DNA of 64,000 bases from assembly GCA_021613535.1 (NCBI GenBank), contig CP075497.1, positions 6,572,001 through 6,636,000 of the forward strand, written 5' to 3'. This stretch comes from Adineta vaga (Eukaryota > Rotifera). Of the stretch, positions 54,153 to 64,000 are shown one piece after another. Numbering within the stretch: position 1 is the first letter of the stretch; every line of letters starts with the position of its first letter. A program made the position numbers and the translations under genes. The notes below the pieces were generated by a model, which made no database searches, was not told where the DNA came from, and saw only the letters and a program-made list of their open reading frames with translations.

Positions 54153-55857
54153 ATGGCATCGAAAACAACAACACTAGATGATTTACCTAACGAGCTTTTT
54201 CTATTGATTTTTCAATATTTAACTTCGACAGAATTGTTAAATACATTTTCAAAACTACCATCACGTCGATTTCAAGCACTTCTTCGAACATTTATAACAC
54301 GATTAGATATTTCACAAGAATCAATTGAATGGATTGAAAAGCATATCGATGAATGTTTTACGAAATACAATCTTATTGCACTTCGCCTTCAGATGAAAGA
54401 TTTAGACTTCATTTCTAAATATTTATCATCAACATCGATTCAATATATTGAAATATTCAAATGGAATTTTGATTTTACTATTTCGGAAGAGATAATCACT
54501 CTTTTACGTCGAAATATGAAAAAGTTAGTATTTTTTGTACCTGAGCTCGATGAAGATGCTGATTTATTTTGCCGATTATTCCAACCAGATTCGCAATTAG
54601 AATATTTAAATATCAATGGTTGTGTTCTCTATCTATACAATGATCAAATTAAGACAAGTCCTCAATTAAAATACCTCTCAGTTGAAGTAGAAGGCATGGA
54701 ACCTGTATTTCTCTTATTGAAACATTTAATTAATCTTCAAGAAATAAAAGTTGATTAAATTTATTTGATTTTCTTATCAACATCTATTGATTGTTGTTTT
54801 CTTTTCCTATAGGTAAAAATCCGCAGTCAAGAATGTATTGGTCAAGCAGCACCTGATACAAATGGTATAAAAGCATGCCATGCACTTCGATCTGTTACAT
54901 TTACAGGATGGATTAAGAAGTTCGATCATTTAGAAAGTTTCTTTTCTACTTTTGGATCAACAATTGAATATATTTTTCTAAATATTGAATGTCGATATTA
55001 TACAATTGATGGTAGACGACTTGAACATGGTTTACTTGATAAAACGCCTAGGTTATCCTCATTAGATTTAATCATTTTCTCACCCATAGCTGATGATACT
55101 CCGATTCAAATTGAAACATTTCAAAGTTTAGCTTGGCAAAAATTTAATCCAGTAGTATATTGGATTGATTCTGTTTCGCAACAACATACAATTTTTACCT
55201 TTCCATATAAATCTAATCACGTAAGCAAATATTTGATTTCAATTGATATAATTATTGATAACGAAGTTTTCTTCTTGATAGTTTCCATATCTTTCGGCTG
55301 ATTTTTTCCCAACATGGATATCAAATCGACCCATAAAACTTTCTTTAAATCATGTTCGCACTCTTTCATTCATTCCTACAAAATCGATCAAATTAGAAAC
55401 ATGTATATTATTACAGGAAGTATTTCCAAATATCACAACAGTTGAACTAATCCCTTGGATATTTAATTCATTGATGTATGATGAAGATGAATATGAAGGC
55501 ATTACAGATTCAAAATTGTTAGCCGATGATCTTCTTGTTGATACTAATATACAATTGCCATCCGTTAGAAAATTATGTATTCGAAAATGGTCTGAAGTTG
55601 ATGATCATCGAACTTTCCAACGATTACTTCGTCTTTTTCCAAATTTGATTGATTTAGAGTTGTACGATGAACAAAATTTGTTTTCTGAACTTTTACAACA
55701 CACATATGAGGCTGATTTTGTTAAAAATGTATTGACTCGTATCAAACAATTAAAAATTGAAATGGATTGGGATATTACTGCATTAACCCATAAAGAGATC
55801 GACGTTCTTTTTCCAAATGCAGAGAAATTAATTGAGGACTACCAGTCTCTCGGATAG
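54153..55857 (+). CDS. F-box-like protein, copy 2 (intact)
   Basis: Three exons (54153-54749, 54813-55220, 55282-55857) join in phase to 526 residues. ATG 54153 (MASKTTTLDDLPNELFLLIF) places the F-box at the N-terminus, as in copy 1; an upstream in-frame ATG at 54009 is less likely. Intron positions and phase match copy 1, so the two are tandem duplicates, diverged throughout. Shared landmarks are LDISQES, SQLEYLNI / SQLNCLNI, YLSVEVEGM, EIETFQS-type IQIETFQS, HTIFTFPY and a C-terminal LFPNAEKL. The leucine-rich half is the presumed substrate-binding part. No substrate can be inferred. It lies between the decayed glycosyltransferase and PARG copy 2. Confidence 0.75.
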
Positions 55858-56213
55858 ATCATATGCTAGTTATTATTTTTCTGAAAACGCCCTGTCTTTT
55901 TTTGTTTGATTCCAATAAATGTCAAAATAAATTCATTTTCGCCGAAAACTCTGCAAATTGCTTTGAAATAAGATATTTTATCGTATTCGCCGTTCTGTTG
56001 ATTGTGTCGAACAGATATGTGTTATTTTTTTTCTGTAACTATAAAGAAAAAACCATGCTTACTCAGATCGAGAACACGACAGAATGACATAAAGCGTCAT
56101 AAATTTACCAACAAGAAAAGTAGAAAAGAATGAGTTGTTGACATGACGCGAGGAAGAAGCATTTTCTTTTTCACGGAATCTTTTTAAAATCGTCTATTCG
56201 ACTTTAACTCTCC
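55858..56213. other. Spacer between F-box copy 2 and PARG copy 2
   Basis: 356 bp of AT-rich sequence expected to hold a 3' UTR and a promoter. A 74-codon open frame at 55863-56087 is hydrophobic and low-complexity, and I do not regard it as a gene. Confidence 0.4.
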
Positions 56214-58634
56214 ATGGGATGCTGTCCAACTGGACCCTACACTAGGCCTGTAGAATCTATTAAAAGACCGAGACCTCACCATAAACGTATGGCAACAGAT
56301 GGAAATTCAAACCAGCGAAGGGTCAGTCCTAGCGATGAGCCGACCGACGATGAACGTATGTTTCAATAAAAAAGATTATTTAGAAGGATTTCTATGTATA
56401 TTGTGCATTCACTGATATAGAGGTTGATATGTATAGTATGTGTTATGACAACGACGACGAAATTAATGGAAAACCAGATAAAGTAAGATTTTAATCACGA
56501 ATTTCTTCTTCACATTTGACTTTAGGGTACACCTTTTGATGCTATTATCAATGCTTACCGCAATCCAGCTCAAATGGATGATATGATCGCGATCAAAAAG
56601 GAAAATATTGTATTTATGATTGAAGTAAGTTTAATTGTTCAAATAATAATTTTTTAACGAAGCAAATAGCCATTCAAATATGATGAATCGCATCCGGATA
56701 ATGAACCACGTCCAATTCGTTTTGGGAGTCAATATAATGATCGAGGGGATTCACATAATCTTTCTATGCCATGTTCACTAAACAACGTCTCTGTTAGTTA
56801 AAATCATTTAGGTTATTGTTTTCTATTCATATCGTTTATTATCGTTGAAGAGAGATCGCAAACCAATATGGCCCATTATTTGCGGATGGATAAACCATCT
56901 GAAAGAAAAATGCGATAAACAAGAAGCAACATTTGAAGATTTGCAAGTAAAGATTATAACCGATCCGTTCTTTTTTCACTAGGATTAAATAAAACATTAT
57001 TTCAGAAGACAATTGATACCTGTACTGGTGTTCACCATGATCTGGATTGTTTACGTGAATTGTTAAGTCATGTAAATAAAATATGATATTGATTAGCGTT
57101 TGAATTGATTTTTGTTTGCAGAACTATTTGCCCGATGAACGTACTCGTTTCATGTGCACAACTCTTTCCAGAATGTGTGACCTTGTACTAAATCTTAACA
57201 AAGTTTTTACTCAGGTAAGTGTCTAGATTTATCTTGTTTCATTGAAGCGAAAAATTAAATTTCGATTTCATTGTAGCCACCTCCTCTCTTACGAACACAT
57301 ATGGATGGTGCAGTAACAATGTCTCAACAACAAGCTGCATCCTTATTAGCTTGCTCGTTCTTCTGCTTATTTCCAAATCGTACTCAATGGAAAGGATATG
57401 AAAATTATCAGAATCCAAATTTTGATACGTATATAAATATATATATTTGCTTACAGTTTCTGAAAAAGCAAAATTTTTGTATCCATTGTAGATTATACAC
57501 GCGGGGGCCCAAAGAAAAAGTAGAAAAACTCAGATGTGTTTTACATTATTTTCTTCGTGTCACTGAAAAAAGTAAAAACTATAGTCTTTTCTCGTCATTA
57601 TGCTACTATAATTTTCATCTAGTGCCAATGGGTGTTATCACATTTAAACGATATGTTTTAAAACCAAAAAATTATCCAAATTGGCCAGAGCTAAAAACAG
57701 AACTATGCACATTGCATTTAACAACAAGTAAACGAATCGAAGACATACAGAATACTTTACAAGTAAATCACTTAATCGTTTCTGAATTTTAACTCATAAA
57801 AAAACTTGGTTTTAGGTGGATTTTGCCAATGAATACATTGTAAGTATTGAAATCCTAATTTTTGCTTATTCGATGTATTTGTATTAGGGCGGTGGTGTGT
57901 TAGGAAATGGGTGTGTTCAAGAAGAAATTCGATTCAGCATTTGTCCGGAAATGCTTGTTAGTTTACTTCTGTGTGAGAAGATGGAGAAAAATGAATGCAT
58001 TTTCTTGATTGGATGCGAACGATTTTCGTCATACAAAGGTTATGCACATACATTCAAATTCGATCGCGATTACTTAGATGAAACACCTAAGTAAAAGGCT
58101 TTACTTTAAACTTCAAGAGCGTGTCTATAAGCTATGTTTTTCAGGGATAATTGGGGTCGAAAATGGTGCCATGTAGTTGCCATGGATGCAATCTATTTTC
58201 GTAATCCTTCGTCTCAGTTTCAGAAGAAAAATGTTGAACGAGAATTGCTCAAAGCTTACACAAGTTTCCTTCCACAGGGTAAATCTTCGGATTATCGTTT
58301 TGGAATCGCTACTGGAAATTGGGGTTGTGGCGCATTTAATGGTGACAGACAATTAAAAGGTATAGATTGTTATTTGAAGAGAAAAGAATGATTTTATGAA
58401 CTTCAATTTCTAGCTATTATTCAATTAATGGCAGCTTCCTATGCTCAACGTCCTCTAATCTATGCGGCATTTGGTGATAAGAAATTAGCCCAATCTTTCT
58501 GTGATATTTATAATGAAATGAAAATACATCATACAACAGTTGCAGATTTGTTCCATTATCTTCTTAAGTATGCTGATCGATTCGATAAATCTACACTATT
58601 TGAATTTATTTTGACGAAACTGAAATCATCTTAA
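56214..58634 (+). CDS. PARG: Poly(ADP-ribose) glycohydrolase, copy 2 (PARG)
   Basis: The start ATG 56214 gives MGCCPTGPYTRPVESIKRPR, then a basic stretch; a downstream ATG at 56289 (MATDGNSNQRR) is the alternative start. Short exons follow with the same pattern as copies 3 and 4: an acidic exon (CYDNDDEING), TPFDAIINAYRNP, PFKYDESHPDNEP, HNLSMPCSLNN, a helical accessory part, and VTMSQQQAASLLACSFFCLF. The macrodomain has microexon VDFANEYI (57816-57839), signature GGGVLGNGCVQEEIRF, clasp ERFSSYKGY and ATGNWGCGAF. All catalytic landmarks are present and the frame is open to TAA at 58634. The N-terminal Gly-Cys-Cys could be acylated, which would suggest a membrane-bound form; a basic cluster (KRPRPHHKR) could instead send it to the nucleus. 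Confidence 0.9.
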
Positions 58635-58961
58635 AACCATTAACATTTTTTTGTGATTTTTTTTAATATTTTATACCATTTTCATCTTGAATTACATTGT
58701 ATTGACGGGGAAAAGTATATAAAGAAAAAAAATCCCATGTGTATTGATTCTTGTTCTTTAATGACGCTTGTCAATGTGATATTTTCGATTGTCAATGAAG
58801 GAGAAAACATGGCTTGAAAGCATTTTTTTTCGTTTTTCTCTTACAAGCATACCTGCATACCATAAATGCAAAAATATTGACGCTTCAATTTATGATTTTC
58901 AATAACAATCAACATAGTATAATTTTAGATACAAAAAAATCGTTTTCTGTATGATCGTCTA
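58635..58961. other. Spacer between PARG copies 2 and 3
   Basis: 327 bp, very AT-rich. It presumably carries the 3' UTR of copy 2 and the promoter of copy 3. No feature is recognised beyond short T and A runs. Confidence 0.5.
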
Positions 58962-61325
58962 ATGGCACAGTCATTATATCCAGCATTCGAAATAGAACCT
59001 GATAATGATCAGATATCTGACGACGAAGGTAAATTGAGATTATCCTAGTTTTTGTTTGATTAGACTAGTTAGACTATATTTACTAAATCAATAGGTAGAT
59101 ACTCAGAAATCGAAGACCCATATTTTGGTATTGAAGGTACTACTGAAATTATAACTCGAGTAAGATTTACTATTTGTCGATCTTCTTTGTTTAAAAACTT
59201 TAATTTAGGGTATATCTTTGAATACAATCGTACGTGATAATTTACAACCACCATGTATCAAAAATATGGATCAAGTTCGAAACACAAATTCTACTTTTTT
59301 GATAAAAGTAAAATATTGTTTTACTATTCATATAAATTACATCTCTCTGAAATTAGCCATTTAAATTCGATCCATTATATCCTGATCGTGAACCAATACC
59401 GATCGATACTCACTATCGTTGTGATCGACGAGGAGATACAGATCATGTTCATATGCCATGTTCAGAATACAATATGACTGTTAGTATTTATCCTCTTTAT
59501 AGCTCTAAATATATAAGTTCAATTTGATAATAGCAAAAGAAAGAATCTATATGGTATTTTCATCGAAAAGCATTAAATAGTTTAAAAGCTAAGTGTGATT
59601 CTTGTACGGCAACGGTAGAAGATCTGAAAGTAAGTAACGTATATCTATCTGTGACTTTCATCAATGATTGTACTGTTTAGAAAACCATTCGAACTTGTGT
59701 TCAACAGCATTATGACCTTGGTTCATTAGAAAAATTAATCAATGATGTAAGTTATTTTGTCTAATTCAGTAGTTTCAACGCATCTGTATATTTCAAGGTT
59801 TTTTCGAATGAACAACGAGGTTATTATATGTCCACAGTTTTATCAAATATATGTCATCTTGCGTTAAATGTTGATTCAATTTGTACTCGAGTAATTTCTT
59901 TTTGTTATTTTCATTTTTCATTTGTAAAATTGATTCGATTTCAGTCACCTCGATTGTTACGTGTCGGATCGAATGGTTCCGTCACGTTGTCACAAAGACA
60001 AGCAGCTTCATTGTTGGCTTGTGCATTTTTTTGTCTATTTCCAAATCGTTCAAACGAAGCAGGCAAGAATAAATTTAAGAGATTTCCAAATCCAAATTTT
60101 AACGGGTAAATATGGATCTCGGGATGCATTGTTGACTGTTTTTCTTATCTTGATTTTATAGATTATATAAATCAGGAGCAGAAAGAAAATTAGAAAAATT
60201 GAGATGTATTTTTCATTATTTTCGACGAATTACAGAAAAAAGTTAGTACAGAATATTGTGTTTTTCAAGAAATTCTTTCATATTTGTATAATTCAGTGCC
60301 TACTGGTGTTATTACTTTTCAACGATGTGTCTTACCAATAGAAATGATTCCACCATGGGAACGTGTGACAACAGATCTATGTGATTTACATTTAACAACA
60401 AATAAAAGAATCGAAGATATCAATGGTGTATTACAAGTAACTAGAATAATTGTATAGTATATAAAAATGATTGAATATTCTTCAGGTTGATTTCGCCAAT
60501 AAATACATTGTAAGTTTTAATTTAATTAAAAACCTTCGTTATTAGAGTTTTGTTTTGAATGAATATCAGGGTGGTGGTGTATTAGGAAATGGTTGTGTTC
60601 AAGAAGAGATTCGATTTAGTATTTGTTCGGAAATGCTTGTTAGTTTACTCATTTGTGAAAGAATGGAGAAAAATGAATGTATTCGTTTGATCGGCTGTGA
60701 ACGATACTCATCGTACAAGGGATATTCAAATACATTTAAATTCGATGGCGATTATAGAGATGCGACGCCTAAGTAATAAACTTCTTTCTGAACTTCAAGA
60801 TCGTGTTTATATGTTATGTATTTTTAAGGGATAATTGGGGTCGAAAATGGTGTCATTTAGTTGCCATGGATGCAATCTATTTTGGTAAAAAATCTACACA
60901 ATATGATATGAGATGTGCTGAACGTGAACTGACGAAAGCTTATGCAAGCTTTCGTTCACAGGATGATGAAACATTTTTCAATACTGCTATTGCTACTGGA
61001 AATTGGGGTTGTGGGGCATTTAATGGTGATCGACAATTAAAAGGTGATGTCGAAAATGTTTAATTTGATAAACGTATTAATTGATACTTTGATTCTAGCA
61101 ATCATTCAATTGATGGCCGCTTCTGAAGCTCGAGCTTCACTGATTTATGCTGCTTTTGGTGATAAAAATACTGTTGATTCATTATACATGGTATATGACT
61201 ATTTGAAAGGACAGAAAGCAACTGTAGCAGATTTATATCGATATCTTCGACGATATTTTACACAAGTCGAACGAGGAACATTATTTGACTTTATTATATG
61301 TACACCTGTTTCATCTGTTAGATGA
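58962..61325 (+). CDS. PARG: Poly(ADP-ribose) glycohydrolase, copy 3 (PARG)
   Basis: ATG 58962 (MAQSLYPAFEIEPDNDQISD) opens an acidic head. Exons then follow the family pattern: GISLNTIVRDNLQPPC, PFKFDPLYPDREP, HVHMPCSEYN, the accessory helices, and [20 protein letters not shown]. The macrodomain has the microexon VDFANKYI (60486-60509), GGGVLGNGCVQEEIRF, ERYSSYKGY, NWGRKWCHLVAMDAIYF and ATGNWGCGAF. It ends ICTPVSSVR and is intact. Loop differences from copy 2, such as the CVLPIEMIPPWERVTTDL segment and IALQDDE-like surface stretches, show independent divergence, so this is an old duplicate rather than an assembly repeat. Confidence 0.9.
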
Positions 61326-61692
61326 TGCAATTATTTCTCAGAACCAACTATTCATGAACGAAGAATTGTAGTTATGCTATTATTGTTAATTATCTATGAT
61401 GACAAAAAAATTATTCGCTTATCTGTTATTTTCGAAAGAATCGATTTAGAAGATTTCACAATCACATTGTTTGCTTTTTCTGTTACACCAAGACATGTTT
61501 ACCTAAGAACCACTAATATTTCGCTTGCACAAAGAAAAGCAACATTTTTTTTCTGTTCTCTTTCTTCCGTTTGTTGACTTCTTTCAAAATAATTCTTTTT
61601 TTTCTCAGAGAAATAAAACAATGTGTGGGTTGCATTCTACGTAGAAAAATTATAATTTCGTTCATATTTGACGTACAATTTCGGTTAGTAAA
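61326..61692. other. Spacer between PARG copies 3 and 4
   Basis: 367 bp. It holds a 67-codon open frame (61374-61577) of low-complexity hydrophobic composition that I do not support as a gene. It otherwise presumably holds the copy 3 3' UTR and the copy 4 promoter. Confidence 0.4.
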
Positions 61693-64000
61693 ATGGCTCA
61701 ACAACATTTTAATCGAGGAGATTCTCTACACCGCAATAATTGGAAAGAAGCTCATGAAAGAAGTGAGTGATGTTTGAATGTTATTTCTTTTTCTGTTCGA
61801 TCGAAATTCTCCGAAAAAATTCGTACATTACCAACGATTGATGTTACATAGATGTACAACCATGTTATGAGCTCTCTGATGATAACGAAATTGATGATAG
61901 AATACCAAAGGTAATAGTTAGAAGTCATGCTTTTATTTCCTTGAATACATAGTGTTCTAGGACACATCTTTGGAGGACATTATCAATGCGTGTCCGAACC
62001 CACCAGAAATGAAAGATATGGAAAGAATGAGAAATTCAAAGTGTACATTTATGATCGCGGTAGGTATTCTTATATGAGAAAGTAGTGTTGATTTTATTAT
62101 TGAATAGCCATTCAAATGTGATCAACTTCGGCCCAATTGTGAACCAGATCCACTGCTTATAGGGAATGGTTATCATGATATATGGGATGACAGTCATGTG
62201 CATATGCCATGCTCACCAAAATACACTGATGTGAGTTTTGAATGAATTCTTTCTAATTGTGTTGATTATCGAACAATTATTAAATAGAAATATAAGAAAT
62301 CTACGTGGACTTATATTTGTCGTCAATTGCATCGACTTCAAGATATATGCAACATCAGTGGTGCTATCTTTGAGGATTTGCAAGTAAAAGTTTCATTTTT
62401 GTAATTCAACTAGACAGAATATTTTATTAGATAACAATTGAGAAGTGCGTTGGACGTCGCTTTAATATGGAGAGTCTTCAAATACTTATTGAACAGGTGA
62501 TTGTTCTCTCTAAAAAGTCATATTTAATATAGAATTCACAGTAGGTTTACACAGCTGATGAACGAATGTATTTTATGTCGGTCGTTCTGTCCAATATCTG
62601 CAACCTAGCACTGAATGTTGACAAAATTTTTGGTGAAGTAGGTCTTGTTCTTTTGTGTTCTGAAACTTTCGAGATTATTATGTTTTAGCCACCACCTCTA
62701 TTACGAATTAAATCCGATGCTTCAGTGACGATGTCACAAAAGCAAGCAGCATCGTTATTAGCTTGTGCATTTTTCTGTTTATTTCCATTGCGTTCTGACG
62801 ATACAAAACCTAGTGAATATGAATACTTTCAAAATCCAAACTTCAATACGTAAAACTAAAAGTGTTTTCTCTCCTAATTCTTGATCATATGTCATATATT
62901 TTTTATAAGATTATACAAGAGAGGACCGCGACAAAAGGTAGAAAAACTCAAATGTATTTTACATTATTTTCATCGCATAACTGAAAAAAGTAATGATCTT
63001 AGTTTTATGATTTTCTCTATCTCTCTACTTTAATTCAGTGCCAAATGGTGTGATTAGTATTCGACGTTATGTATTACCGGAGAATTTGTACCCAAATTGG
63101 TCTCGTTCACCAGCAAAGCTTTCTCGAATCTTGTCATAAGTGATAAAAAAATTGAAGATATCAATAGTGTTTTACAAGTGGACTTTGCAAACGAATATAT
63201 TGTAAGTCTTGATCGAATGATTTCGTTCTCATACATGTAATCATAATAGGGTGGCGGTGTCTTAAGAAATGGTTGTGTTCAAGAAGAGATTCGATTTAGT
63301 ATTTGTCCAGAAATGCTTGTTAGTTTACTTCTTTGCGAGAGAATGGAAAAAAATGAATGCATATTCTTAATTGGATGTGAACGGTTTTCCTCATACAAAG
63401 GTTATGGAGATCACTTTGAATTCAATGGCGATTTTAGAGATAAAACACTTAGGTAACACAATTCTCTCTGAATTTCAAGATCGTGTTTACGTGTTACGTA
63501 TTTTTCAGAGATAATTGGGGTCGAAAATGGTGTCCTTTAGTTGCCATGGATGCAATCTTTTTTCATGAGTCAGATAAACAATATGATATACATAATGTAA
63601 ATCGTGAATTAATTAAAGCTTATGCGAGCTTTCGTCCACGAAAAACAGGCACAGGAAATAATGAGCGATATGGTATTGCCACTGGAAACTGGGGTTGCGG
63701 TGTATTCAATGGTGATCGACAATTGAAAGGTAACATATAGTTGAGTACAAAATCAAATTTTGGGATCAATTACTTTTGACTTTTAGCTATCATTCAATTA
63801 ATGGCAGCTTCAGAAGCTGGACGACCTCTAATCTATGCTGCTTTTCGTGATAAACGTATATCGAAATCTTTTTCTGATGTTTACAATTATTTATTACAGC
63901 AACAAGCAACAGTAGGCGATTTATATCAATATCTTCAAGAATACCCTCATCGAGCTAACCGAAAGTCATTATTTGACTACATTCTTCACACACCGATTTC
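61693..64000 (+). CDS. PARG: Poly(ADP-ribose) glycohydrolase, copy 4 (PARG), cut by the window end, one frame break
   Basis: ATG 61693 (MAQQHFNRGDSLHRNNWKEA) differs in its head from the other copies. Exons follow the family pattern: DIINACPNPPEM, PFKCDQLRPNCEP, HVHMPCSPKY, and [20 protein letters not shown]. The macrodomain has VDFANEYI, GGGVLRNGCVQEEIRF, ERFSSYKGY and ATGNWGCGVF. The exon after TEK reads PNGVISIRRYVLPENLYPNW and then loses frame near 63121, reaching TAA at 63137-63139. The next frame (NLVISDKKIEDINSVLQ) continues the family alignment. The intron that precedes the VDFAN microexon in the other copies is exactly absent here. The final exon runs off the window at ...DYILHTPIS, only a few residues short of the end. 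Catalytic residues are kept, so this may be a working gene with an error or a young pseudogene. Confidence 0.82.

Overview
This window looks like nuclear DNA of a small invertebrate animal, and a bdelloid rotifer is my best guess. The DNA is AT-rich. Genes are cut by many introns of about 45-70 nt with GT...AG ends. The gene content is animal: a Smad, a SUEL-lectin/CUB membrane protein, an axonemal dynein, VPS13B and a B4GALT. The bdelloid assignment is inferred from gene structure and style and was not tested by any search; another rotifer or a related spiralian is possible. Exons were joined by eye from splice signals and family alignment, so boundaries can be off by a few bases.

Layout: (1) 1-6445 +, the C-terminal part of a VPS13B-like lipid-transfer protein. 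(2) 7956-10390 -, a TBC1D25-like Rab GAP, head to head with (3) 10894-12569 +, a very divergent tail-less beta-tubulin. (4) 12630-12702 +, tRNA-Arg(TCT). (5) 12846-15322 -, CFAP99, divergent from (6) 15644-18975 +, a SUEL-lectin/CUB single-pass membrane protein. (7) 19570-20927 +, a divergent Smad. (8) 20928-27261, a 6.3 kb stretch without recognised genes, holding a 186 bp hAT-type MITE with perfect 8 bp target duplications. (9) 27262-43262 +, axonemal dynein heavy chain DNAH2. (10) 43491-44691 -, a B4GALT-type galactosyltransferase. (11) 44692-47329, apparently non-coding. (12) 47330-64000 +, an accessory-like block: four poly(ADP-ribose) glycohydrolase (PARG) paralogues in the same orientation, interrupted after the first by a decayed B3GNTL1-like glycosyltransferase and two F-box-like genes.

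Themes: DNAH2 and CFAP99 are axonemal, and the odd beta-tubulin may also serve a microtubule structure. The PARG block is the most distinctive part. Four separately diverged copies keep the catalytic macrodomain but have different N-termini, which suggests diversified control of ADP-ribose turnover. That fits an animal with unusual DNA-damage biology, but this is inference.

Quality: four otherwise conserved genes (TBC1D25-like, DNAH2, F-box copy 1, PARG copy 4) each carry one small frameshifting indel. At least three of these lie at A-runs or a TA repeat, so sequencing or consensus errors must be excluded before calling pseudogenes. The B3GNTL1-like gene carries several independent lesions and is the best pseudogene candidate.
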